Source: Kineosporia corallincola
Lineage (GTDB): Bacteria; Actinomycetota; Actinomycetes; Actinomycetales; Kineosporiaceae
Direction of reading: 5' to 3'
Length of the DNA: 64,000 nt
NCBI RefSeq assembly: GCF_018499875.1
Contig: NZ_JAHBAY010000005.1
Coordinates: 526,859-590,858, forward strand
Positions 9,276 to 17,665 of this stretch are shown piece by piece. A program made the position numbers and the translations under genes. Each line of letters begins with the position of its first letter. Position 1 is the stretch's first letter. The notes under the pieces were generated by a model that was given only the letters and a program-made list of their open reading frames with translations, did no database searches and had not been told where the DNA came from.

Positions 9276-9330
9276 GGGGATCCAGCCGGTCCGGGCGAGC
9301 CTGACCGGGAATCGGCTCGGACCGCGACGC

Positions 9331-9376
9331 ACATGGCCTGGCCCAGAACCGGTACTGCTTCTGGGCCAGGCCATGT
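9331..9376. terminator. Bidirectional hairpin terminator
   Basis: A perfect 18-bp stem (9331-9348 with 9359-9376, arm sequence ACATGGCCTGGCCCAGAA) with a 10-base loop lies between two convergent units. It should end both the SDR unit from the left and the glycoside operon from the right. Confidence 0.85.
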
Positions 9377-9395
9377 CACCTGAGATCGATTGCTC

Positions 9396-11102
9396 TCAGA
9401 GCGTCCCGTCAGCGAGCTGCCGGGCGGCGTACTCACAGGCGCGGGCCGTCATCGCCATGATGGTCAGCGACGGGCCGACCGCTCCGTTGGAGACGTAGGC
9501 GCTGCCGTCGGTGACGAACAGGTTGGGCACGTCCCAGCTCTGGTTGTGCTCGTTGAGCACCGAGGTGGCCGGGTCGGTGCCCATGCGGGCGCCTCCGCAC
9601 TCGTGGATGGCCGCACCCATGGCCAGGCTGAGCTTGATGCCCCGCTTGAAGATGAACCGGCTGATCGGGTCGGCGTCCGGCCAGATCTTCCGGTCGTCCA
9701 GGCCGAGCGTGGAGCCGACGAAGTTGATCGTGTAACCGGCGGCCTGGGCCATCTCCCGCATGCCCGCCACCTGGGCACGCATCATGTTGCGCTCGTTGTC
9801 GGTGACCCGCATGTGGATCCGGGGCGCCGGGATGCCCCAGTGGTCCTTACGGCGCTTGTCGATGGTGATCCGGTTGTCGTAGTAGGGCAGCATCTCGCCG
9901 AAGGCCATCAGGCCGACCGTGCCCGCGTTGCCGTCCGGCACGGGAAGACGGCCGATCGTGCCCTGCACCCCGTAGCCGCGTGCGTACCCCCGCTCGCTCT
10001 GGCCCTCCAGGTTCTTGAAGCGCGGGATGTAGACCCCGCCGACCGGGGCGTAGTACGGGTCCTCGGGGGCGGGGTTGATCGTCTCGAACCCGGGATGCTT
10101 CGGGTCCTCGGCGAAGAGCAGACTCGGCGTCTGGTCCATGAAGTAGCGGCCGAGCAGCCCGGAGGAGTTGCCCAGACCGTCGGGGTGGCCGTCCGTGGCG
10201 GAGTTCAGCATCAGCCGCACCGACTCGATCCCGGAGGCGCACAGCATCACGATGTCGGCGAAGACCCGGTGCTCGGTCCTGGTCAGGCGGTCGACGAACA
10301 CCGCACCGTCGGCCCGGCCGGTCTTGCGGTTGATCGTGATCTGCCTGACCACCGCGTCGGTCCGCGTCGTCAGCCGGCCGGTCTCCCGGGCGGCCACGAT
10401 ACCCAGCGGAACCCGGTGCAGATTCGGCGCGGCGTACCGCCACGGCACGACATTGCGCTCCGGCCAGCGACTTTCGACGACGGACTTGAACTCCTTCTCC
10501 GACTCGGTGGTCAGCGAGGGCCCGCGGTACTGCCCGTCCGGCAGCTGCGGCAGGTTCTCCTCGGTGCCGTACACCCCCAGGAACTTCTCCACCCGGTCGT
10601 AGTACGGCGCCAGGTCGGCGTACCCGAACGGCCAGTTCACGCCGTGGCCGTCGTAGTCGGCGGCCTTGAACTCGTGGTCGGACGAGCGCAGCAGCATCCG
10701 GCCGTAGGAGTGCAGGCGACCGCCGAGCACCCGGCCCCGGATCCACAGGAAGTCGTCGCCGTCGACCGTGTAGGGGTTCTGCCAGTCGTTCACCAGGAAC
10801 GGACTGGTGGTGTCCTTGAAGAAGGCCCGCAGGGACTGCCGGTACTGCCCGCGCAGCATCGCCTTGGAGCGGCCGACCAGGCCGATGTTCATCTTGGCCG
10901 GGCGGGTGGGCGGCGCGGGGGTGAAGTCGGCGTCGGTGATGTCCCGCCCGGCCTCGAGCAGCAGTACCTCCAGCCCTCTTTCGGTGAGCTCCTTCACCGC
11001 GATGCTGCCGGCCGCGCCCGAGCCGATGACCACGGCGTCGTAGCGCTTCTGGGGCAGGGTGGACCCGGACGTGAAGGCGGACGAGGGGGTGAAATCTGAC
11101 AT
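9396..11102 (-). CDS. GMC family FAD oxidoreductase, probable glycoside 3-oxidase (568 aa)
   Basis: The FAD-binding motif VVIGSGAAGSIAVKEL lies near residue 25, a GGR segment (RGRVLGGRL) near 120, and the GMC C-terminal block HECGGARMGTDP follows. In GMC enzymes the base pair is His plus His/Asn; here the usual NPTLT motif reads GPSLT, so the second residue is changed. The neighbours (C-glycoside deglycosidase subunits, isomerase, Gfo/Idh/MocA) point to the CarA-like role of oxidising the sugar C3 hydroxyl. It is the last gene of the operon, 26 bases after the isomerase; the ATG is preceded by AAGGGAAG. Confidence 0.85.
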   Translation of the reverse strand: MSDFTPSSAFTSGSTLPQKRYDAVVIGSGAAGSIAVKELTERGLEVLLLEAGRDITDADFTPAPPTRPAKMNIGLVGRSKAMLRGQYRQSLRAFFKDTTSPFLVNDWQNPYTVDGDDFLWIRGRVLGGRLHSYGRMLLRSSDHEFKAADYDGHGVNWPFGYADLAPYYDRVEKFLGVYGTEENLPQLPDGQYRGPSLTTESEKEFKSVVESRWPERNVVPWRYAAPNLHRVPLGIVAARETGRLTTRTDAVVRQITINRKTGRADGAVFVDRLTRTEHRVFADIVMLCASGIESVRLMLNSATDGHPDGLGNSSGLLGRYFMDQTPSLLFAEDPKHPGFETINPAPEDPYYAPVGGVYIPRFKNLEGQSERGYARGYGVQGTIGRLPVPDGNAGTVGLMAFGEMLPYYDNRITIDKRRKDHWGIPAPRIHMRVTDNERNMMRAQVAGMREMAQAAGYTINFVGSTLGLDDRKIWPDADPISRFIFKRGIKLSLAMGAAIHECGGARMGTDPATSVLNEHNQSWDVPNLFVTDGSAYVSNGAVGPSLTIMAMTARACEYAARQLADGTL

Positions 11103-11128
11103 GGTCTTCCCTTGACTGTTAATGGTTT

Positions 11129-12133
11129 TCACTGGTTGGAGAAGGCCGCGTCGAATGACGACTGCGGCAGCTTCCACAGCAGCGAGCGGATGAACCCGAC
11201 GGCCTGGGCGGCTCCGTGCAGGCGGTCCATGCCGGCGTCCTCCCACTCGATCGAGACGGGGCCGCTGTAGCCGATGGCACGCAGCGCCCGGAAGGCGTCC
11301 TCCCACGGCACGTCACCGTGCCCGGTGGAGACGAAGTCCCAGCCCCGGCGCGGATCTCCCCAGGCGAGATGCGAACCGAGGACGCCCGAACGCCCGTTGG
11401 GCGGGCGCAGCCGGGTGTCCTTGCAGTCCACGTGGTAGATCCGCTCGGCGAGATCGACGATGAAGCCGACCGGGTCGATGTTCTGCCACATCATGTGCGA
11501 GGGGTCCCAGTTGAAGCCGAAGGCGGCACGGTGCCCGACCGCCTCCAGCGCCCGGATGCTCGACCAGTAGTCGTAGGCGATCTCGGAGGGGTGCACCTCG
11601 TGGGCGAAACGCACTCCCTCGTCGTCGAAGACGTCCAGGATCGGGTTCCAGCGACGGGCGAAGTCCTCGTAGCCCGCGTCGATCACCGATTCCGGTACCG
11701 GCGGGAACATCGCCACGTAGGGCCAGATCTTGCTGCCCGTGAACCCGACCACCGTGTCCGCACCGAGCTTGCGCGTCACCCGGGCGGCACGCTTCATGTC
11801 CTCGGCGGCCCGCTGCCGCACGCCCTCGGGATCACCGTCGCCCCAGGTGGAGGGACGCACGATCGCCTGGTGCCGGAAGTCGATCGGGTCGTCGCAGACG
11901 GCCTGGCCGGTCAGGTGGTTGGAGACGGCGAAGACCTTCAGCCCGTGCCGGTCCAGGATCTCCAGCCGCGAGCGCAGGTAGGCCGGGTCCTCGTCCGCCC
12001 GTTCCAGGTCCAGATGGTCACCGGAGGCGGCGATCTCGAGACCGTCGTACCCCCATCCGGCGGCCAGCCGCGCGACCTCCTCGAAGGGCAGGTCGGCCCA
12101 CTGGCCGGTGAAGAGCGTCACCGGGTGCGTCAT
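11129..12133 (-). CDS. TIM-barrel sugar isomerase/epimerase (334 aa)
   Basis: Xylose isomerase-like TIM barrel (AP endonuclease family 2). Likely divalent-metal ligands are the acidic and His residues in FAHEVHPSE, NWDPSHM, YHVDCKD and SIEWED. I start it at ATG 12133, whose ATGA overlaps the stop of the preceding gene; the upstream in-frame codons add only an implausible Asp/Arg tail. In 3-keto-glycoside pathways such proteins isomerise or hydrate the released keto sugar. The exact reaction is inferred. Confidence 0.82.
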   Translation of the reverse strand: MTHPVTLFTGQWADLPFEEVARLAAGWGYDGLEIAASGDHLDLERADEDPAYLRSRLEILDRHGLKVFAVSNHLTGQAVCDDPIDFRHQAIVRPSTWGDGDPEGVRQRAAEDMKRAARVTRKLGADTVVGFTGSKIWPYVAMFPPVPESVIDAGYEDFARRWNPILDVFDDEGVRFAHEVHPSEIAYDYWSSIRALEAVGHRAAFGFNWDPSHMMWQNIDPVGFIVDLAERIYHVDCKDTRLRPPNGRSGVLGSHLAWGDPRRGWDFVSTGHGDVPWEDAFRALRAIGYSGPVSIEWEDAGMDRLHGAAQAVGFIRSLLWKLPQSSFDAAFSNQ

Positions 12134-13260
12134 GAGCGGTCTCCGATCGTCGTCCACGCGTTGCCCGCGGCGCTGTCCAGCACCGCCTGCACGATCCGTA
12201 CCGATCGCAGTCCGTCCTGCACCGTCGGCAGGCCCTCGGGCCGGTCACCGCGCACGGCGGCGTAGGTGTCGCTCACGAACGCCGCGAACGCGTCCGTCCA
12301 GCCCTGGGGGTGCCCGGCGGGTGTGCGGTTGAGGCGGCTCTGGTCCGCCGCGGCCGGGCCCTCGCCACGGTGCACGGTGAGCGCACCGTTCTCGCTGCCG
12401 AACCAGGCGGTCTCGGGCTGTTCCTGGTCGAACACCGCCGATCCCCGGGTGCCGTCGACCTCCAGCCACAGCCGGTTCTTGCGGCCGGCCGAGACCTGGG
12501 AAATCACCGTGCTGGCGGTCATCCCGCGCTGGGTGCGGAACATCGCCGTGGCGGTGTCCTCGGTCGTCACCACGGCTCGCTCGGCACCTTCCCGGGCGCC
12601 GGCGAACGAGGCGGACGAACCGACGGGACGGGTCCGGTGCACGATCGAGGTCGCGGCACTGACCTCGGTGAACACCTCGCCGGAGACGAACTCCGCCAGG
12701 TCGCACCAGTGGGTGCCGATGTCGGCGAAGGCCCGGGAGGCGCCGCCCTCCCGCGGGTCGATCCGCCAGGTCGAGGCGTCCGGCGACAGCAGCCAGTCCT
12801 GGAGGTACGAGCCGTGCACCAGGGCCACGTCGCCGAGCTCGCCGCGGATCCGGCGGGCCCGGATCTCGCGCACCATCGGGTGGTAGCGGTACACGTACGG
12901 CACGGTCGCGACCACACCCGCCGCCTCGACCGTCTTCACCAGACGCTCGGCGTCGGCGACCGTGGTGGCGATCGGCTTCTCCAGCACCAGACCGATCCCG
13001 GCGGCGGCGACGGCCTCGCCGTAGCTGACGTGGGTGGAGTTGGGGGTGCAGACATGCACCACATCGGGCCGGTCGGCCAGCAGGGCCTCCAAATCCGGGT
13101 ATCCGGTGGGCACGTTCCAGCGGTGGGCGTGCTCCTGGGACCGTTCGGGTGAGATGCCGAGCAGGCCGATGACGTCGGCCCCGCTGTCGCGGGCGGCGCG
13201 CAGGTGGGCGGCGGCGATCATCCCGGTGCCGATGATCGCCACCCGGGGCTGAGGCTTCAT
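12130..13260 (-). CDS. Gfo/Idh/MocA family oxidoreductase (376 aa)
   Basis: N-terminal Rossmann fold (VAIIGTGMIAAAHLRAA), the family EKPIA motif with the catalytic-site Lys, and a C-terminal GFO_IDH_MocA alpha/beta domain containing DIGTHWCDLAEF. These enzymes use NAD(P) to oxidise or reduce sugar hydroxyl/keto groups, often C3. In this operon it probably returns a 3-keto sugar to the parent sugar, or forms it from the free sugar. Four-base overlaps with both neighbours show tight coupling. Confidence 0.88.
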   Translation of the reverse strand: MKPQPRVAIIGTGMIAAAHLRAARDSGADVIGLLGISPERSQEHAHRWNVPTGYPDLEALLADRPDVVHVCTPNSTHVSYGEAVAAAGIGLVLEKPIATTVADAERLVKTVEAAGVVATVPYVYRYHPMVREIRARRIRGELGDVALVHGSYLQDWLLSPDASTWRIDPREGGASRAFADIGTHWCDLAEFVSGEVFTEVSAATSIVHRTRPVGSSASFAGAREGAERAVVTTEDTATAMFRTQRGMTASTVISQVSAGRKNRLWLEVDGTRGSAVFDQEQPETAWFGSENGALTVHRGEGPAAADQSRLNRTPAGHPQGWTDAFAAFVSDTYAAVRGDRPEGLPTVQDGLRSVRIVQAVLDSAAGNAWTTIGDRS

Positions 13261-14471
13261 GAGGGGAACTCCGCGAACTCGAGGTACGCCGGATCGGCCA
13301 CGGCCGTGTCGGCCAGGTGGGCGAGAGTGCCTGTGTTGTGGTCGATCTCGTAGGAACGGACGACGTTGCCGGGTCGGTCGGCCAGCAGCAGGAGGCTGCC
13401 GGTCGGGTCGATCGCGAAACTGCGGGCGGCCAGGCCCGGATGGACCGACGGAGCCAGTGGCACGCTCCCGGTCCGGCGCAGACTGCCGTCGGTGCCCGCC
13501 TCGAACCAGGCCAGCGTGTCCTCACCGCGGTTGTTCACGTAGACGAACGATCCGCCGGGGTGCACGCGGACCTCGGCTGGCTCGTTGAGAGCGGTGAACC
13601 CTTCCGCGACGCTCGAGCAGCGGCCCAGGAAGGTGAACACGCCCTGGGAGGCGTCGAAGGCCAGCGACACCAGCTCGGAGGACAGCTCGCAGGTCAGGTA
13701 GGCCCGGTCGGACAGCGGGTCGAAGGCCAGGTGCCGGGGTGCCGTCTGCGGCGCGAACCGGTAGGTGCTGACGGGCCTGAGCTTCGGGCCCAGTTCGTAG
13801 ACCGTCACGGTGTCCGAGCCCTTGTCACAGACCACCACGTATCGACCGCTCGGGTCGATCACGGCACAGTGGGCGTGAGCGGCGGCCTGGGCGTGTCCTC
13901 CGGCCTGGGGCGAGGAGTTGGGGTCGGTGCCCCCTTCCCGCAGGATCTGGACGTCCTGGATGCTCTCGACGCTGCCGTCGGCGCCCAGACCGTAGGTCAC
14001 GACCGTGGAGTCGTCGTAGAGGTACTCCACGTCCCAGCCTCCGTGCGGGCCGGCGACCACGTGCTCGACGTGCTCGAAGCTGCCGTGGTTGGCGCTGACC
14101 AGCAGATGACGACCGGGTGCCACGGACAGGTAGGTGGGAAAGGGCCCGACGGTGCTCAGCAGGTTGAGCGGCTTCATCGTCCTGGTGGTCGGCTCCACCC
14201 GGATCGCGTGCACCGCCGCCGGCGACTGGACCGGACCGCGTCCGTCCGTCTTGCGCTCGTCGACCGCGAAAAGGGTCCAGAGCGTGGGCGCGTAGACCAG
14301 GAATCCCGCCTGGCGGGGCTCGTCGAGGTGGCTGCACAGGGTCAGGTCACGGCCGCCCGGGCTGACCTCGTACAGGCTGACGCCACCGGATCCCCCGCCG
14401 GGGCCGTCGGCGTAGGAGCCGACGAACACGCACAGACGCCGCGAGAGACTCTCGTTCTTCGGGCTTTTCAT
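13257..14471 (-). CDS. Lactonase family beta-propeller protein (404 aa)
   Basis: Resembles the seven-bladed propellers of the 6-phosphogluconolactonase/YbhE type: FVGSYADGPGGG at the N terminus, repeated blades such as HCAVIDPSGRYVVVCD, PRHLAFDP and EVRVHPGGSFVYVNNRGEDT, and the closing FAIDPTGSLLLLAD blade. No signal peptide is seen. Within the glycoside operon it may open a lactone made when the keto sugar is oxidised. Coupled by ATGA overlaps on both sides. Confidence 0.85.
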   Translation of the reverse strand: MKSPKNESLSRRLCVFVGSYADGPGGGSGGVSLYEVSPGGRDLTLCSHLDEPRQAGFLVYAPTLWTLFAVDERKTDGRGPVQSPAAVHAIRVEPTTRTMKPLNLLSTVGPFPTYLSVAPGRHLLVSANHGSFEHVEHVVAGPHGGWDVEYLYDDSTVVTYGLGADGSVESIQDVQILREGGTDPNSSPQAGGHAQAAAHAHCAVIDPSGRYVVVCDKGSDTVTVYELGPKLRPVSTYRFAPQTAPRHLAFDPLSDRAYLTCELSSELVSLAFDASQGVFTFLGRCSSVAEGFTALNEPAEVRVHPGGSFVYVNNRGEDTLAWFEAGTDGSLRRTGSVPLAPSVHPGLAARSFAIDPTGSLLLLADRPGNVVRSYEIDHNTGTLAHLADTAVADPAYLEFAEFPS

Positions 14472-15592
14472 GCCCCGATCAGCCTCCTCAGCATCTCCTG
14501 GTGACGCCGCACCTGCTCGACCTCGGACATCAGCTGTTCCCGGCCGCGGTCCTGGTTGTAGCGCTGTCCCTCGTACTCGGAGTTGACGAACCCGTCGAAG
14601 CCCCCGTCCTTCAGGGCCGTGACCGCGGCTTCGTAGTCGATCGCGATGTCCTGGAACTGGCCCGGTTCGCCGGGGATCTCGGACATGTAGTTGAACTTGC
14701 CGTGCACGTGGGTCACGTGCGGGGCGAGCTGCCGCAGGGTGTCGGGCGAGGTGTCGGAGAACATCAGCGCCTCGGCCACGACGGTGTAGTCGATCTCCTG
14801 CGGGTTCTCGACCCGCTGGTCGGCGAAATCACGTACGCCCCGGAAGATCTCGATGAGTGCCGGGTCGCCTTCCGCGCTCCTGAGGAACCTGCCGAAGTCC
14901 GATCGCAAGTTGCCGGCGGTGTGGGCGGCCAGTTCCGAGCGGGAGAAGGGCGCCTGGCCGGCGCGCAGCATCAGGGCCAGGTCGACCGACGCGTCACAGG
15001 CGCTGAGCTGCGCGCCCCGGCGCCGGAACCAGGCGAGCTGGACCTCGGACAGCCGGAACTGGAAGATGCCGAGATCCGGGACGATCCCGAGGTGCTGGGT
15101 CCCGGTTCGCTCGATCACCTCGAGGATCTCGCCGACCTGCTGTCCTTCCAGGCGCATGGGCTGATGGACCTCTTTGCCCAGCCTCAGGTCCAGTTCCTCG
15201 GCCAGCGGCAGCGCCATCTCCATGATCTCGGTGGGGACCACCGACAGGGTGCGAACGTTGCGGAAACCCAGGGACTTGGCGAGGCGCAGATCGTGCCGCA
15301 GCCGCTCGGCGCACTCATCGTAGGTCATCACGTGGTCCCGGAATTGCAGCACGTCCATCTGCACGTCCAGGGCCACCGGGGTGGTGCCGTACTGCTCCAT
15401 CCAGCCGAACCACTGGCCGCGGAACTCCGGGCCCGGGTCCGGGTACCGCAGCGACATCTCGTCGACCAGTTCGAGACCGGTGGCACCGCCGAGGTTCTGG
15501 CCGACCTCGCGCACCTGGTCGTGCAGGTCAAGTTCCTTGAGGAACTGCGACTGCTGGTAGCTGTAGAGGGAGACTCCCCGCTGCATGCTCAT
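14468..15592 (-). CDS. C-glycoside deglycosidase alpha subunit-like TIM-barrel protein (374 aa)
   Basis: TIM-barrel protein beginning with GVSLYSYQ, a start typical of the DgpC/CarB-type alpha subunit. Candidate metal ligands are the Glu/His in LGKEVHQP, Asp in VPDLGIF, His in THVHGKFN and Glu in NSEYEGQR. In the characterised systems the alpha subunit, with a small beta subunit, cleaves the bond between aglycone and 3-keto sugar. The beta subunit gene lies directly upstream with an ATGA overlap. The start at 15592 is set by that overlap; the natural substrate cannot be told from sequence. Confidence 0.8.
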   Translation of the reverse strand: MSMQRGVSLYSYQQSQFLKELDLHDQVREVGQNLGGATGLELVDEMSLRYPDPGPEFRGQWFGWMEQYGTTPVALDVQMDVLQFRDHVMTYDECAERLRHDLRLAKSLGFRNVRTLSVVPTEIMEMALPLAEELDLRLGKEVHQPMRLEGQQVGEILEVIERTGTQHLGIVPDLGIFQFRLSEVQLAWFRRRGAQLSACDASVDLALMLRAGQAPFSRSELAAHTAGNLRSDFGRFLRSAEGDPALIEIFRGVRDFADQRVENPQEIDYTVVAEALMFSDTSPDTLRQLAPHVTHVHGKFNYMSEIPGEPGQFQDIAIDYEAAVTALKDGGFDGFVNSEYEGQRYNQDRGREQLMSEVEQVRRHQEMLRRLIGA

Positions 15593-16062
15593 CGGAGGGC
15601 CTCCGCCGGCTCGGTCAGGGTCAGGGTGTAGGACACGATCTGCGGTGCCTTGTCGGAGCCGGCCCCGGTGCCGGGACGCGGGGGGTTCTTCACCCACTCC
15701 TCGTCGGTCGGCAGGTAGCCGTAGGCCGCCAGAACCGACTGCTGGAAGCGGATGACGTGCTGGCCGGGGGCGAGGCCGCCGGGTGCGGAGACGTGCAGGA
15801 TTCCCTCGTCGTCGTAGTCCCAGTGCTCGTGCACCTGCGAGCGCAGGTCCGCAAAGCTGCGCGGTGGGCGTCCGTTGATCTCGAAGGTCTGCACGGAGAC
15901 CGGGTATTCGGTTCCGTCGACCTCGATGAAGTAGCCGTTGTGCAGGGACAGGTAGCAGCCGCGGTAGTTGGCGTGGCGGACGGCGAGGCGGAATCCCACC
16001 ACCTCGCCGTCACGCACGTCGTTGCGCAGGCTGTCGGGTCGGATCAGGAAGTTCTCGAACAT
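15589..16062 (-). CDS. C-glycoside deglycosidase beta subunit (DUF6379-like, 157 aa)
   Basis: Small all-beta protein with the pattern of DUF6379 beta subunits: an N-terminal FLIRPDSLRN segment, YRGCYLSLHNGYFIEVDG, a central HWDYDDEG segment and PGGLAPGQHVI. In characterised enzymes this subunit forms part of the active-site wall of the alpha partner. Start ATG 16062 follows GAGAGGA. Together with the next gene it is the strongest evidence that the operon handles C-glycosides or related 3-keto glycosides. Confidence 0.8.
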   Translation of the reverse strand: MFENFLIRPDSLRNDVRDGEVVGFRLAVRHANYRGCYLSLHNGYFIEVDGTEYPVSVQTFEINGRPPRSFADLRSQVHEHWDYDDEGILHVSAPGGLAPGQHVIRFQQSVLAAYGYLPTDEEWVKNPPRPGTGAGSDKAPQIVSYTLTLTEPAEALR

Positions 16063-16104
16063 CGTGGGCAGTCCTCTCGGCTGGGGGCCGCGGGCCGGGT
16101 GTGA

Positions 16105-16218
16105 TCAGGAAGTCACCGGCTCCGGCGTCGGACCGCGCAGTTCACGCAGGCCCAGGCGCTGACTGCGGCCCCAGGCGCGGAACAGCAGCCCGGACAGGTC
16201 GATGTCTCGGGAACTCAT
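16105..16218 (-). CDS. 37-residue peptide within the glycoside operon
   Basis: A short frame with ATG 16218 and TGA at 16105 lies between the importer (11 bases upstream) and the beta subunit gene (42 bases downstream). AGGA sits ahead of the start. Codons are strongly G/C-ending. The peptide has an amphipathic basic centre, LFRAWGRSQRLGLRELRG, and an acidic/Ser start. I do not recognise it. It could be a small accessory peptide of the importer or of the enzyme complex. Confidence 0.5.
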   Translation of the reverse strand: MSSRDIDLSGLLFRAWGRSQRLGLRELRGPTPEPVTS

Positions 16219-16229
16219 GACGGTCCTGG

Positions 16230-17549
16230 TCAGCCGGCCGTCGTGATCAGGGTCGGCTCGCCGTCCCGCGGCCGGCGGAACAGGGTGGCCCAGATGACGG
16301 CGGCGACCAGGGCCGAGCCGATTCCCAGGGCCCAGATCGGGTTCCAGCCACTCAGGTCACCGGCTGCGCCGGTGGCGACGCTGTGGTCGTAGATCCGGCC
16401 GGCGATCTCCGCACCGACGAAGGCGCCCAGGCCCGAGACGACGAGGATGAGCATGCTCTGGGCCTGGGCCGAGACCTCGGCGCTGGTCACGTTGCCGATG
16501 TACATGGCGGCCAGCACGAGGAAGAAGTCGTTGCAGATGCCTTGCAGCGCGATAGCGGCGACCGCGATCCAGGTGTGCCCGTCCGGGTGCGCGCCGATCA
16601 CGGCGAGGAACAGGGCCAGCCGCACGGCCCACATGAACATGCCGGCCAGCAGCGCCCATTTCATGCCGATGCGCTGGAGCACGAACGGGATGGTGACGAT
16701 GAAGACGACCTCGGACGCCTGACCGATCGACAGCAGACCGGCGACGTTCTGGAAGCCCAGCGCCCCGAGGAAGGTGGAGGCATAGGTGTTGTAGACGCCC
16801 AGCGAGACAGCCGTCAGGAGGGCGCAGCCCATCAGGACGGCGAAGTTACGGTTGCGCAGCAGCGGAAGGGCTTTGGCGCCGATGACGTCACCGGGGCTGA
16901 ACCGCACCCCCTTGGCCGGCGCCGGTGTGGAGGGCAGGGTGAAGGCGTAGACGCCGAACAGGATGCTGAAAGTGGCTGTCAGGTAGAACAGCTCGGGCGC
17001 GTCGTCGAGACCGGCCCAGCCGACGGCCTGCCCGGCGATCACCCAGCCGAGGGTGCCGAACACCCGGATGTAGGGGAACCACCGCTGGTTCGAGCCCAGG
17101 TGCCGGAAGGCGATCGAGTTCGACAGGCCCAGGGTGGGCTGGAAGAACAGCATGTACACGAAGATCAGTGCCAGGACGAGGGTTCCGTTGCCCGAGGTGA
17201 TCGCGGCCGGCACGAAGCAGAGCAGCACGCCGCCGATCAGATGGGCGATGCCGAGCCCGTTCTGCGAGGGGATGAAGCGGTCGACCAGCGCCCCGAGGAA
17301 CATCGGGGAGACGATGGCGGCGACCGCGGCCAGGGAGAAGGCCGTGCCGATGATGGTCGGCAGACCGTGTGTCGCCAGGACCAGCCCGAGCGTGGCGAAC
17401 CATGATCCCCAGACGAAGAACTCCAGCAGCATCATCAGGGTCAGCCGGGCGAACACCGTCCAGTCGGAGGCACTCTGGATGCCGGCGGACAGTTCGCCGG
17501 CGCCCGCAGTCGCCGGGGCGGGCATGTCGGCCACGTCTTTTCTCATCAT
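16230..17549 (-). CDS. MFS importer, nucleoside:H+ symporter-like (439 aa)
   Basis: Twelve-helix major facilitator of the NHS/NupG-like type: LLEFFVWGSWFATLG in helix 1, FRHLGSNQRWFPYIRVFGTLGW after helix 4, and LSIGQASEVVFI in helix 7. NHS relatives import nucleosides and other glycosides by proton symport, which suits a glycoside operon. It is the first gene of the operon, with two adjacent ATGs at 17549/17546. A sequence shared with the ROK promoter lies 12 bases before the start. Confidence 0.85.
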   Translation of the reverse strand: MMRKDVADMPAPATAGAGELSAGIQSASDWTVFARLTLMMLLEFFVWGSWFATLGLVLATHGLPTIIGTAFSLAAVAAIVSPMFLGALVDRFIPSQNGLGIAHLIGGVLLCFVPAAITSGNGTLVLALIFVYMLFFQPTLGLSNSIAFRHLGSNQRWFPYIRVFGTLGWVIAGQAVGWAGLDDAPELFYLTATFSILFGVYAFTLPSTPAPAKGVRFSPGDVIGAKALPLLRNRNFAVLMGCALLTAVSLGVYNTYASTFLGALGFQNVAGLLSIGQASEVVFIVTIPFVLQRIGMKWALLAGMFMWAVRLALFLAVIGAHPDGHTWIAVAAIALQGICNDFFLVLAAMYIGNVTSAEVSAQAQSMLILVVSGLGAFVGAEIAGRIYDHSVATGAAGDLSGWNPIWALGIGSALVAAVIWATLFRRPRDGEPTLITTAG

Positions 17550-17560
17550 TGAGACCTTCG

Positions 17561-17577
17561 ATAGTTCGGATCTTGAA
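17561..17577 (-). promoter_or_regulatory. Candidate ROK operator upstream of the importer
   Basis: On the minus strand this reads TTCAAGATCCGAACTAT. It matches 14 of 17 positions with the site at 18885-18901 in front of the ROK gene. A further CGAACGAA-containing stretch lies near 17630. Sharing between the operon promoter and the regulator promoter suggests one repressor for both. Confidence 0.5.
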
Positions 17578-17665
17578 TACTCCGTGCAGCAACTTCCATC
17601 TCATCGTACGAATCATTCAACAAGTGTCAACGAACGAACTCGTCGACTATTCACGTCTCGAACAA

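Noticed and set aside
9390..11099. 569-codon open frame on the plus strand
   Set aside because: It is the complement of the GMC oxidoreductase gene; low-complexity Gly/Arg/Val-rich product, no motif, no ribosome site. Such shadows are common in high-GC coding DNA.
16383..17405. 340-codon plus-strand open frame
   Set aside because: Antisense to the NHS-like importer; Asp/Gly/Gln-rich sequence typical of reversed membrane-protein codons.
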